A DNA stretch of 64,000 bases from Saccharopolyspora gloriosae (GCF_022828475.1 NZ_CP059557.1:5999470-6063469); one strand, 5' to 3'. Counted from the first letter of the stretch, positions 44,736 through 52,984 are shown. Notes: generated by a model not told the origin, from the letters alone. Numbers and translations are program-made.

Positions 44736-44906
44736 GTGGGCAAAAAGACGATCAAGGTCAAACGAAAATGTTGTCATTCGCGCCCGCCGTGCAAGCAGTG
44801 CCCGATCGTGGTGCTGCGCGAGGCACTGAAGGACGCGAAAGAGCACGAAGTCAAGAAAGCGCAAAAAAAGGCAAAGAAAGAGTCAAAAGGAAAGAAGACG
44901 CACTGA
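44736..44906 (+). CDS. 56-residue Lys/Cys-rich basic protein
   Basis: GTG start with GGGAAG about 8 bases upstream, TGA at 44904-44906. The N-terminal half holds a cysteine cluster RKCCHSRPPCKQCP (CC-x5-C-x2-C) that could bind zinc or an Fe-S cluster. The C-terminal half is a Lys-rich helix (KKAQKKAKKESKGKKTH). Eighteen-odd Lys codons, many AAA, make it AT-richer than its surroundings, which argues for selected coding rather than chance. Possible RNA- or ribosome-binding role; function unknown. Confidence 0.7.
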   Translation: MGKKTIKVKRKCCHSRPPCKQCPIVVLREALKDAKEHEVKKAQKKAKKESKGKKTH

Positions 44907-44951
44907 TCCGCACCTCGGCGCGAGCCCAGGTGCGGATCAACACCGATTCAC

Positions 44952-45275
44952 CTATTCGGCCGCCGGGACGAGCCGGTCCGCGTACTTCGCCATCTCCGGC
45001 ACGGTGCGCAGCGCCTGGAATTCGATCACCTCGTGCCGACCGAGTTTGCGCAGCTCGAAGGGATCGGTAGCGAGGATGGCCTCCAGCTTTCCGCGACTCA
45101 TGGAGCGCGCGATGAGCACGCCCCCGGTCAATGGACAGCCCGGTTCCGGAGTTCTATGACCGGTCGTGATGAAGTCACCGGCCTCGTAATGTCGAGTCAC
45201 CCACTCATAGTGATCCACCAATGCGCCGTCGATGTCTGATTGCGGAGCGGTGTAGTTCAGCAATACGACGAACAT
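44952..45275 (-). CDS. YciI-like (YCII) family protein
   Basis: 107 residues from ATG 45275; GTG 45302 would add nine residues. The ferredoxin-like YCII fold is shown by FVVLLNYTAPQSDIDGALVD, HYEAGDFITTGHRTP and the His/Asp pair typical of the family (DHYEW, ATDPFELRKLG). Stand-alone YciI proteins are of unknown enzymology. It is divergent from the Trp leader region. Confidence 0.88.
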   Translation of the reverse strand: MFVVLLNYTAPQSDIDGALVDHYEWVTRHYEAGDFITTGHRTPEPGCPLTGGVLIARSMSRGKLEAILATDPFELRKLGRHEVIEFQALRTVPEMAKYADRLVPAAE

Positions 45276-45344
45276 GATTCCACGATAGCCCTCCCGCGCC
45301 ACGAATGCCTATATATCTCTGCTAATGTGCGCGCTGTGCACGAA

Positions 45345-45410
45345 ATGTCGCATCAGCGTCTGAGCATGTGGTGGGCCGCCCGAGGGCGGCCCCGGCTCGT
45401 CGTGCACTGA
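45345..45410 (+). CDS. Tandem-Trp leader peptide of trpS
   Basis: Frame MSHQRLSMWWAARGRPRLVVH (21 residues, TGA 45408-45410) with two consecutive TGG codons at 45369-45374; the internal ATG 45366 would give a 14-residue version beginning MWWAAR. A GTG at 45327 is in the same frame. The Trp codons lie exactly at the 5' base of a GC-rich hairpin (45373-45392). This is the standard layout of a ribosome-mediated attenuator: low Trp-tRNA stalls the ribosome and changes RNA folding. Auxiliary TrpRS genes in Streptomyces are controlled this way. Confidence 0.7.
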   Translation: MSHQRLSMWWAARGRPRLVVH

Positions 45411-45480
45411 ACCCGCACGCACATCGGTCGCCACCAGGCGGCCGCGCGGTGCGAGGACCCGACTGGTGAGCGGCCTCCGA
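45369..45480 (+). promoter_or_regulatory. Candidate trp attenuator RNA with mutually exclusive hairpins
   Basis: GGGCCGCC (45373-45380) can pair with GGCGGCCC (45385-45392) across CGAG. The same left arm (GGCCGCC, 45374-45380) can instead pair with GGCGGCC at 45437-45443. A third option joins GGCCGC (45440-45445) with GCGGCC (45470-45475), just before the trpS ribosome binding site. The exclusive pairings are what an attenuator or translation switch needs. No U-tract is seen, so control may be Rho-like or at translation. Confidence 0.55.
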
Positions 45481-45495
45481 TCAGCAGGAGAGATC

Positions 45496-46461
45496 GTGAC
45501 CCGCTTGTCCGGCATCACCCCGTCCGGCCACGTCCACTTGGGCAACCACCTCGGCGCGTTGCGCCGGTGGGTGACCGAGGGCGGCCCCGGCGACCTGTAC
45601 TTCATCTCCGACCTGCACGCCATGACCCTGCCGTACCGGCCGACCCGCCTGCGGTCGCTGACCAGGGAGAACCTGGCCGTGCTGCTGGCGAGCGGGATCG
45701 CGCCGGATTCGGTTTTCGTGCAGTCCGACCTGGTCGGCGAGGTGGGTGCGCTGAACTGGGTGCTGGAGTGCGCCTGCGGCTACGGCGAGGCGGCCCGGAT
45801 GATCCAGTTCAAGGAGAAGGGCGCGGGCCAGGACACCGCGCGGCTCGGCCTGCTGACGTATCCGGTGCTGATGGCCGCGGACATCCTGCTGCAGGGCACC
45901 ACGGAGGTCCCGGTGGGAGTCGATCAGAACCAGCACGTGGAGCTGGCGCGCACCTTGGCGCGACGGTTCAACGGCACCTACGGCGAGGTGTTCGCGATTC
46001 CCCGAGCGGTGGTGCCGCGAACGGCCGCGGCGGTGCGGGACCTGGCGGATCCGGCGCGCAAGATGGCCAAGTCCGCGCAACAGCAGGCGGGCGTCGTGTT
46101 CGCGCTGGACGAGCCGGACGTGGTGCGGCGCAAGTTCCGCCGGGCGGTGACCGACGACCTCGGCGCCGTTCGCTATGCCCCCGATGAGCAGCCGGCGGTC
46201 GCGAACCTGCTGGAGATCCTCGCGGCCTGCACCGACGTCAGCCCGTACGCGGCTGCGGAGACGGCGACCACGTACGCGGAGCTCAAGAACGCCGTCGCGG
46301 AGGCGGTGGTCGAGCAGTTGCGGCCGGTCCGCGACGGCGCCCGCGAACTGCTCGACGATCCGGCCGAGCTGGACCGGATCCGGGAGAAGGGCGCCGCGCG
46401 CGCGGTGGAACGCGCCCGGCCGAGGCTGGACGCGGCGCTGCGGCTGGCCGGGCTGCGCTAG
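45496..46461 (+). CDS. trpS: Tryptophanyl-tRNA synthetase, auxiliary type
   Basis: 321 residues from GTG 45496, chosen for AGGAGA 6 bases upstream; GTG 45466 would include the hairpin. Class I signatures: HIGH form SGHVHLGN (about 10-17) and KMSKS form KMAKS (about 189-193), plus GVDQNQHVELARTLARRFN. It charges tRNA-Trp. The Trp-codon leader suggests it is induced on tryptophan or charged-tRNA shortage. Streptomyces pairs of this kind include an indolmycin-resistant enzyme; whether this copy is resistant, or the only TrpRS, cannot be told here. Confidence 0.93.
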   Translation: MTRLSGITPSGHVHLGNHLGALRRWVTEGGPGDLYFISDLHAMTLPYRPTRLRSLTRENLAVLLASGIAPDSVFVQSDLVGEVGALNWVLECACGYGEAARMIQFKEKGAGQDTARLGLLTYPVLMAADILLQGTTEVPVGVDQNQHVELARTLARRFNGTYGEVFAIPRAVVPRTAAAVRDLADPARKMAKSAQQQAGVVFALDEPDVVRRKFRRAVTDDLGAVRYAPDEQPAVANLLEILAACTDVSPYAAAETATTYAELKNAVAEAVVEQLRPVRDGARELLDDPAELDRIREKGAARAVERARPRLDAALRLAGLR

Positions 46462-46468
46462 CCGCCCC

Positions 46469-46508
46469 GAACGGGTCGGCGCGGTTCCTCACCGTCGCCG
46501 ACCCGTTC
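46469..46508. terminator. Hairpin terminator after trpS
   Basis: GAACGGGTCGGCG and CGCCGACCCGTTC form a perfect 13-bp stem with a 14-base loop, starting 7 bases after the trpS stop. Confidence 0.8.
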
Positions 46509-46651
46509 GTTCACCAGTTCGAGTACATCGGGGTCGAAATGGTGGCGAACGTCTGATCGACGTCGGCAACCTGGATCCATGCCCACCGAATTCGCCGCGC
46601 GGCTCGCCCGCTCCCGCAAGACCGATGGCCGAACGACCGCCGGACCGATCG

Positions 46652-47491
46652 TCAGCTCAGCAGCTCGCGCAGGGAGTGCACCAGCACGCGATCGGCCTCC
46701 AACCAGTCCAAGGCGCTCAGTTCGGTCGCGCGCGCCCAGTGCACCGCGCGATGCTCGACCGCCCTCGGCTCGCAGCCGGGGTCGGCCGGTTCCGCGGTGT
46801 GCACCCGCAACAGCATCCCGTTGTGCAGCGGCACGTCCGTACCGACGCGGCCGGTCGGCACCACGTCGACGTCCAGTTCCTCCTTGCACTCCCGGATGAC
46901 GGCGTCTCGTTCGCTCTCCCCGGCTTCCACCCGGCCGCCGGGAAGTTCCCACCTACCGGCGTCCCGCGCCGGATAGCGCCGTTGTTGCACCAGCAGCCGT
47001 CCCTCGCGCGTGATCGCCGTCCCGACCACCACGGGCCTGCCGGCCCACTGCTCGGCCAGCGCACCGACCGCGCGCATCCGGCCCGCCAGCACCGCCAGCA
47101 CCACCCGTCGGCCCAGCGCGACGTCGACCACTCGCCCGAGCGGCCCGAACGGGGTCGTCCACCGCAGCGAATCGGTCAGCAGCGTGTGGTCGCCGGCTTC
47201 GGCCAGCACGGATTCATGCCGCAACTCTTGGAGAGGACCAGCGATGAGCACCGATTCCAGCCGTTCGGCGTCGGCCCGCACGATGCGGGTGCGCAGCCTC
47301 GCAAGCCCGGCGTTCCGCAACCGGAAGGCGAGGTCGTCGCCGGGGACGAGGAGTTCCGCGGTGGGAGTGAGCGCCCGGCCCTGGATGCCCAGCTCCCGCA
47401 ACCCCTCCTCCGCGGTGCGGGTATGGCGCAGCGCCGCTCCGACCGTGGTCAACGGGGCCGCTATCAGACCTGTGCTTCGCAACACCGACAC
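46652..47491 (-). CDS. SRPBCC-NUDIX hydrolase fusion protein
   Basis: 279 residues from GTG 47491. The first half (SVLRSTGLIAAPLTTVGAAL, RWTTPFGPLGRVVDVALGRR) looks like a SRPBCC ligand-binding domain. The second half is a NUDIX domain with a perfect box, GGRVEAGESERDAV then IRECKEELDVDV (G-x5-E-x7-REx2EE). RWELPGG and the MutT-like spacing suggest (d)NTP pyrophosphatase activity. The fusion of a lipophilic-ligand domain to a NUDIX enzyme is uncommon and its substrate is unclear. A longer N-terminus to about 47560 is open but not family-like. Confidence 0.85.
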   Translation of the reverse strand: MSVLRSTGLIAAPLTTVGAALRHTRTAEEGLRELGIQGRALTPTAELLVPGDDLAFRLRNAGLARLRTRIVRADAERLESVLIAGPLQELRHESVLAEAGDHTLLTDSLRWTTPFGPLGRVVDVALGRRVVLAVLAGRMRAVGALAEQWAGRPVVVGTAITREGRLLVQQRRYPARDAGRWELPGGRVEAGESERDAVIRECKEELDVDVVPTGRVGTDVPLHNGMLLRVHTAEPADPGCEPRAVEHRAVHWARATELSALDWLEADRVLVHSLRELLS

Positions 47492-47705
47492 GTGCGAACA
47501 TCCTGCCGCACGCCGCCGGGGACGATTCCCAGGGTCGTTCCGGTGCGCGAAGTCGTTCATCGCACGGTTGAGAACGCACGACGGACAGCGGGCACGACCG
47601 CCGGGCACGGCGCGCTCGGCCGAGGCGGCGCCTTTCCCGCGAGGCTCGCTTCTCGCAAACCCGCACCCGACTCGGCTGTTCCGTGCCGTGGTCGCCCTGG
47701 CCGGG

Positions 47706-49093
47706 TCATTCCTCCCGTTGCGACGGCCGGAGCGGGCCGGGCAGCGGCCAGCGGATCTCGATCCGGGCACCGCCCTCCGGGGATTCCAGCGCTTGCACCG
47801 AACCACCGCGCCCGCGTACGGCCTCGGCCACCAGGGCGAGCCCGAGCCCGGATCCTCCGGTCCCACGTGCCCGGTCGGGTTGCACTCGGTGGAACCGGTC
47901 GAACACCAGGGCTCGGTGCGCGGGCGGGATTCCGGGGCCGTCGTCGTCGACGACCAACCGGACGGACTCGCCCGCGGGCAGCAACGACACTCGGACCAGC
48001 GCCCGCGCGTACCGCAGCGCATTGCTGATCAAGTTGTCCAGCACCGTGGCCACCTCCACGGCGCCGGCGAGGATCACCACGGTTCCGGTCGGTGCGGTGA
48101 CCCGCACCCGTGGCCGGGCACCGCGCAGGTTGGCCCGGTCCGCCGCCGCTCGCACGGCGCTGACGAGCTCGACCGGCTGATGCCGGGGTTGCGAGCCCGA
48201 CTCCGCCCGCGCGAGGGCGAGCAGGCCGTCGACCAGGTCGGACAACCGCTGCGCCTCGCTGGCGATGTCCTGCAAGGTCTCGTGCGCGAGTTCCGGATCG
48301 GGGTGCACGACCGCGACCTCGGCCTGAGCCCGGATCGACGCGACCGGGTTGCGCAGTTCATGTGCGGCATCGCCGGTGAACCGCCGCAACCACTCCGTGT
48401 CGCCGTCCCGGCGGGCCAACATCTCGTTGAGCGCCACGGCGAGGCCGCGCAGCTCGTCATCGGCGTTGGGAACCGGCAGCCGGTGGCCTTCCGGCAGGCT
48501 CACGGCGGCGAGCCGCATCCGTTCAACGGGGCGCAACGATCGCCGCACGACGAGCCAGGTCGCGATCCCGACGGCACCGGCGGCCAGGATCGGACCGAGC
48601 GTCAGCGCCCGCCCCGACATGCGCAGCGCGTCGCCGTGCCCGACCAGGTGCGCGGCGCCCAGCACCAATCGCGGGCTGCCCGCCGGGTCCGGCACCACGG
48701 TCCCGACCCAGCGGTACAAGCCCTGGTCCAGTCCGTACAACGGCGAATCGAGGATGCCTTCGCCGCTCTTGAGCGTGTTGACCTCCCACGGGCTGAGTTC
48801 GGGGCGGGAAGCGAGTCGATGGGAGCACCCGCGGTGTCGAGGATCCGGATCTCGCCGCCCGCGAGCAGCTTCGGGTCGGTACCGGCGGCCACCTGCCGCG
48901 CGGTGGCGTCCACCTTCGAGCGCAGCTCGGTATCGACCGAGTCGATGAGCAGCCAGCCGATCAGCCCGATGCTGATGTGCGCGAGCACTCCGAGTCCGAC
49001 GAGCGCGACCAAGGTCGCCACCGCGCTGGTCCGGAACTGGATGGTGCGGCGTGCCCACCACGATCGAAGTTGCCGCAGCGGCCGCCACCTCAC
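47706..49093 (-). pseudogene. Sensor histidine kinase, frameshifted
   Basis: The start GTG 49093 overlaps the regulator stop (GTGA). Frame one encodes an N-terminal membrane helix (VATLVALVGLGVLAHISIGL) and sensor start to ILDTAGAPIDS. At about 48800-48822 the coding frame moves by one base, as if one base were missing, and continues ASRPELSPWEVNTLKSGEG. The rest is complete: second helix, HAMP, H box AAHELRNPVASIRAQAEV, N box NLISNALRYA, G boxes DDDGPGIP and GTGGSGLGLA. Either a recent inactivating mutation or a sequencing error; the undamaged remainder favours something recent. Confidence 0.82.
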
Positions 49094-49836
49094 GTGGGTT
49101 CGTCTCCGCCGCGGGTGATGTCGGCGGGATCGGGACCTGGTCCGTCGTCCTGCACCGGCTCGGCACTGACCTGGTAGCCGTGGCCGCGCACCGTCCGCAC
49201 CAGGTGCTCCGCTCCGACCGCGGCGAGCTTGCGGCGCAGGTAGCCGATGTAGACCTCAACGACGTTGCGGGTCACGAACTGGTCCGCTCCCCAGACGAGC
49301 CGGAGCAGGTCCTCCTTCGGCACCACCGTGCCCGGACGACCCGCTAGCGCGACGAGCAGCCCGTACTCCCGAGGGGACAGCGCCACGGTCGATCCGGCCC
49401 AGGTGACCTCCCGGCCGTCGCGGTCGATCTCCAGTTCGCCGAGCCGCAGCAGGCCGTGCCGGACGGAGCTCTCGCCACGTCGTGCCAAGGCGCGCACCTG
49501 CGCGGTCAGCACCAGGAAGGAGAAGGGTTTGACGAGATAGCCGTCGGCTCCGAGATCGAGCCCATCGGCTTGATCGACCTCGCCGTCCTTCGCCGAGAGC
49601 AGCAGCACCGGGGTGCTCACGCCTTGACCCCGCAAGCGCTCCAGCACTCGATACCCGGACAAGCCGGGCAGCATCACGTCCAGCACCACCACGTCGAAGG
49701 AACCGGTCGCGGCGAGCCGCAGCGCTTCGATCCCTTCGATCGCAACCGTGACCTCCATGCCCTCGGCCGTCAGGCCACGACGCAACGCCGTCCGGACTCC
49801 CGGTTCGTCATCGACCACCAACACCCGCGGCTGCAT
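49090..49836 (-). CDS. OmpR-family response regulator
   Basis: 248 residues from ATG 49836. Receiver domain: acidic pair VVDDEPGVR, phospho-acceptor Asp in VVVLDVMLPGLSG, switch LLLSAKDG and Lys in YLVKPFSF. The DNA-binding winged helix follows (LSPREYGLLVALAGRPGTVV, VVEVYIGYLRRKL, RTVRGHGYQ). Partner of the adjacent kinase. It is divergent from the exported LolA-like gene, with TTCTCAG direct repeats in between that it probably binds. Confidence 0.94.
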   Translation of the reverse strand: MQPRVLVVDDEPGVRTALRRGLTAEGMEVTVAIEGIEALRLAATGSFDVVVLDVMLPGLSGYRVLERLRGQGVSTPVLLLSAKDGEVDQADGLDLGADGYLVKPFSFLVLTAQVRALARRGESSVRHGLLRLGELEIDRDGREVTWAGSTVALSPREYGLLVALAGRPGTVVPKEDLLRLVWGADQFVTRNVVEVYIGYLRRKLAAVGAEHLVRTVRGHGYQVSAEPVQDDGPGPDPADITRGGDEPT

Positions 49837-49887
49837 CTGCTCAGCATGCCGTTGCCGAGCCCGCCTGCGCACCAACGCCTGAGATCC

Positions 49888-49926
49888 TTCTCAGCTCCAC
49901 CTGGGGTGTTCTCAGGTCCATCTCAG
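49888..49926. promoter_or_regulatory. TTCTCAG direct repeats, probable response-regulator sites
   Basis: TTCTCAG occurs at 49888 and 49909 and a close copy ATCTCAG at 49920. The last two are 11 bases apart, one helical turn, as in OmpR-family tandem half sites. They sit between the divergent regulator and LolA-like genes, 50-90 bases before the latter. Confidence 0.6.
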
Positions 49927-49974
49927 TTCGGCAGGGCCACGCTCACGGCAGCGGATCAACACCAGGAGGACCGC

Positions 49975-51126
49975 ATGAAACGCAGGAACGTCGTGTTCGC
50001 CGCTTCGGCCGGCGGGCTGGCCGGGCTGCTCGGCCTGACCGTGCTCACCTTGCCCGCCGGCGCGAACGAGGACCCGCAGCTACCGCCGGTCGCCCCGGAA
50101 CAACTGGTCGAGTCGGCGCTGACGGCGACTCCCCCGGCGCTGTCCGGAACGGTTCGAGTGGACAACGCACTGGGGCTGCCGTCGCTGCCCGGCGCCGAAG
50201 GCGGTGCCGCCTCGATGCTCGCCGACGGAACCAGCACCCTTCGCGTGTGGAACGACGGGCAGGGCCACAAGCGGGCCTCGGTCCCGTCGGCCTCCGGCGA
50301 GGTGACCGTCGTCGACGACGGTGCCACGATCTGGAAGTGGGACTCGCAGTCCCGCACCGCCACCAAGGGCGACAAGCAGCAGCACGGGCCGGGAGCGCAC
50401 CCGGGTGGTCCTGGCGGCCACGGTGCGGACGCCGCGGCGCAGGACCCGGCGACGCTGTCCCGGGAAATCGTCGGACAGTTGCGTCAGACCAGTGACGTCG
50501 CGGTCGACGGCACTGCTCGGGTCGCCGGCCGGGACGCCTACGAGCTGGTGCTGACGCCGAAGCCGACCGAGCGCACCGTGCTGCGCGAGGTCCGGCTGGC
50601 GGTGGACGCGCAGACCCGTTCGCCGCTGGAGGTCACGGTCCTGACGAACGGTTCGGATGATCCGGCCTTGCGCGCCGGTTTCTCCGATCTCGACCTCTCC
50701 CAGCCGGACCCGGCGATGTTCCGCTTCACCCCGCCAGAAGGCGCGAAGGTCGAGGATCAGGCCAGCGGCGAGCGGTCCCCGGAGAACCGCCCGGAGAACC
50801 GTCCGGAGCACCCGGCCGGGCACCATCCGACGGTGGTCGGAGACGGCTGGGACACGGTGCTGGTGACGCGCTTGCCGCAGACAGCGGAGCACGACGAGCA
50901 GCCGGGTCGTCCCGAATCCCCGCACGGCTTCGCGCCGGAGCGCGGTGGCGAGCGGATGGATCCGCAGGCACTGGCGCGGCAGCTGGGCAAGCCGGTCAAC
51001 GGCCCGTGGGGTGACGGCTGGCTGATCAGCACGAAGGTCGGTTCCGCGCTGGTGACCTCCGACGGCCGAGTCGCCGCGGGCGCGGTTCCCGAGCAGGTGC
51101 TCACCGCAGCGGTCGGGAATCCGTGA
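49975..51126 (+). CDS. Exported LolA-like/DUF2092-type protein
   Basis: 383 residues from ATG 49975 (AGGAGGA ribosome binding site). Signal peptide MKRRNVVFAASAGGLAGLLG to AGANE, then a LolA/LppX-like half-barrel: LVESALTATPPALSGTVRV, EVTVVDDGATIWKWDSQSRT, GRDAYELVLTPKPT and MFRFTPPEGAKVED. The C-terminal part repeats the pattern with a His/Pro/Glu-rich insertion. It likely binds a lipophilic molecule outside the membrane and works with the ABC exporter genes that overlap its end. Confidence 0.85.
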   Translation: MKRRNVVFAASAGGLAGLLGLTVLTLPAGANEDPQLPPVAPEQLVESALTATPPALSGTVRVDNALGLPSLPGAEGGAASMLADGTSTLRVWNDGQGHKRASVPSASGEVTVVDDGATIWKWDSQSRTATKGDKQQHGPGAHPGGPGGHGADAAAQDPATLSREIVGQLRQTSDVAVDGTARVAGRDAYELVLTPKPTERTVLREVRLAVDAQTRSPLEVTVLTNGSDDPALRAGFSDLDLSQPDPAMFRFTPPEGAKVEDQASGERSPENRPENRPEHPAGHHPTVVGDGWDTVLVTRLPQTAEHDEQPGRPESPHGFAPERGGERMDPQALARQLGKPVNGPWGDGWLISTKVGSALVTSDGRVAAGAVPEQVLTAAVGNP

Positions 51127-52103
51127 TGACCGGGTTGGCCGAACAGGCCGAACAGGTGGGGGCGGCCGCGGTCGCCCCCACCCCGGTCGAGGCGTACGCC
51201 GCGCGCACCTCCGGGCTGCGCAAGACCTACGGCGGCACGGTGGCGGTGGCTGGAATCGATCTTGCGGTCCCGCGTGGCGCCGTGGTCGGAGTGCTGGGGC
51301 CGAACGGCTCCGGCAAGACCACCACGATCCGGATGCTGCTGGGATTGATCAGGCCGACGGCCGGTTCCGTGGAACTGCTCGGCCACGCGTTGCCCGACGA
51401 GGCGGACCGAGTGCTGCCGAAGGTGGGGGCGCTCGTCGAAGGACCGGGCTTCCACCCGTTCCTGTCCGGCAGGGAGAACCTGCTCCGCTGCGCCGCGATG
51501 GAACCGAACCTGAAGGGGCCGGACATCCGCTCGGCAGTGGACGAGGCGTTGCGGCGGGTGGGACTCGATTCGGCCGCCGGCCGCCGGTTCCGCGGCTACT
51601 CGCTGGGCATGAAGCAGCGGTTGGGGTTGGCCGCGGCACTGCTGGTGCCACGTGAACTCGTGGTGCTGGACGAGCCCACGAACGGCTTGGACCCGGCGGG
51701 CACCCGGGAGATCCGGCAGATCATCGCCGAGCTGCACGCGGTGGGCACGACGGTGCTGGTGTCCTCGCACCTGCTCGCCGAGGTCGAGGCGACCTGCACC
51801 CACGTGGCCGTGATGCATCGCGGCACGCTGGTCGCGCAGGGACCGCTCGCGGACCTGCTCGAATCGGGCGGCCCGCACCTGATGATCTCCACCCCGGATC
51901 TCACCGCCGGTTTGGAGGCATTGCGGGACAACGGAATCTCCGCTCGAGTCGAGCAGAACGCCCTGCGCGTGGATTTGTCCGAAGTGGATGCTCCCGGGGT
52001 GCTGGCGACCCTGGTGCGCGCGGAGGTCGGAGTGCACGAGGCTCGGCGCGGGCGCGCGGGCCTCGAGGATCTGTTCGCCCGGCTCACCGAGGAGGAGTCA
52101 TGA
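51123..52103 (+). CDS. ABC exporter ATP-binding protein
   Basis: 326 residues; GTG 51123 overlaps the upstream stop (GTGA). Walker A GPNGSGKTTT, signature YSLGMKQRLGLA (LSGGQ equivalent) and Walker B LVVLDEPTNGLDP are complete, with H-loop SSHLLAE. The short C-terminal extension is typical of ABC-2/drug-type exporters. It pairs with the permease that follows. Confidence 0.94.
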   Translation: MMTGLAEQAEQVGAAAVAPTPVEAYAARTSGLRKTYGGTVAVAGIDLAVPRGAVVGVLGPNGSGKTTTIRMLLGLIRPTAGSVELLGHALPDEADRVLPKVGALVEGPGFHPFLSGRENLLRCAAMEPNLKGPDIRSAVDEALRRVGLDSAAGRRFRGYSLGMKQRLGLAAALLVPRELVVLDEPTNGLDPAGTREIRQIIAELHAVGTTVLVSSHLLAEVEATCTHVAVMHRGTLVAQGPLADLLESGGPHLMISTPDLTAGLEALRDNGISARVEQNALRVDLSEVDAPGVLATLVRAEVGVHEARRGRAGLEDLFARLTEEES

Positions 52104-52978
52104 CCGCGACCGCATCCGCCGAGGGCGCTCCGGCTGCGGCCGCCCCGGCACCCGCCGGGCGCAGGTCGGCACCGCTGGGGCGGGTGCTGCTCGCCGAGTT
52201 CCGCTGGGTGCTGCGCCGACCGCGCAACCTGCTCGCACTGCTGATGCTGGCGGGGTTGCCGGTCCTGATCGGGGCGGGGATCGCACTGACCAGCGGGCCG
52301 GGACCCGGTGGCGGCCCGGGCCTGCTCGGCTCGGTCGCGGGCAACGGGCTGGTGCTTCCGGTGGCGAGCATCCTGCTGGCGCAATCGATGTTGCTGCCGC
52401 TGGTGGTGGCGATGGTCGCGGCGGACGCGATCGCGGGCGAGGCGTCCCACGGCACGTTGCGCGGCCTGCTGATCGCCCCGCTCGGCCGGGTTCGGCTGGT
52501 GGGCGTCAAGTACGCGGGCGTCCTGCTGATGGTGCTGCTCTCGGTGTTGGTGCTCGCCGTCAGCGGCCTGCTCACCGGTTTGATCATCGTCGGCGGGGAC
52601 GGCTTGGTGACGTTGTCCGGGACGACGCTCTCGATGGGCGCCGCGCTGGGCAGGATCGCGCTGGCCGTGCTCTGGTGCGCGGCGCAGATGGCGGCGATCG
52701 GTGCGGTGGCGCTGGCGCTGTCCTCGCTGACCGAACATCCGCTGGTGGTGATGGCCGGGACGATGGCGGCGCTCATCGTGTTCGGCGTGCTGGGAACGGT
52801 GCCGTCGCTGGAGTGGATGCGCCCACTTCTGATCACCACGGACTGGTCCGCCGTGATCGACGTCCTGCGGGATCCGATCTTCACGGACACGTTGTCCACG
52901 GGCCTGCTGCGTGCCGGTTGCTACTTGGTCATCGGCCTGTCCGCAACGGTGCTGCGCATGGTCACCCGAGACGCCTGA
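52100..52978 (+). CDS. ABC-2 type exporter permease
   Basis: 292 residues overlapping the ATPase by four bases (ATGA). An Ala/Pro-rich head precedes six membrane helices; LLAEFRWVLRRPRNLLALLM marks the start and ADAIAGEASHGTLRGLL is the conserved cytoplasmic loop of ABC-2 permeases. With the ATPase and the exported LolA-like protein it forms a three-gene unit divergent from a two-component system, suggesting signal-controlled export or antibiotic/envelope-stress detoxification. Confidence 0.92.
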   Translation: MTATASAEGAPAAAAPAPAGRRSAPLGRVLLAEFRWVLRRPRNLLALLMLAGLPVLIGAGIALTSGPGPGGGPGLLGSVAGNGLVLPVASILLAQSMLLPLVVAMVAADAIAGEASHGTLRGLLIAPLGRVRLVGVKYAGVLLMVLLSVLVLAVSGLLTGLIIVGGDGLVTLSGTTLSMGAALGRIALAVLWCAAQMAAIGAVALALSSLTEHPLVVMAGTMAALIVFGVLGTVPSLEWMRPLLITTDWSAVIDVLRDPIFTDTLSTGLLRAGCYLVIGLSATVLRMVTRDA

Positions 52979-52984
52979 CCCGTA

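Noticed and set aside
45373-45392. Simple intrinsic terminator before trpS
   Set aside because: The hairpin lies inside a Trp-rich leader frame, has no U-tract and has an alternative partner downstream; an attenuator reading explains more.
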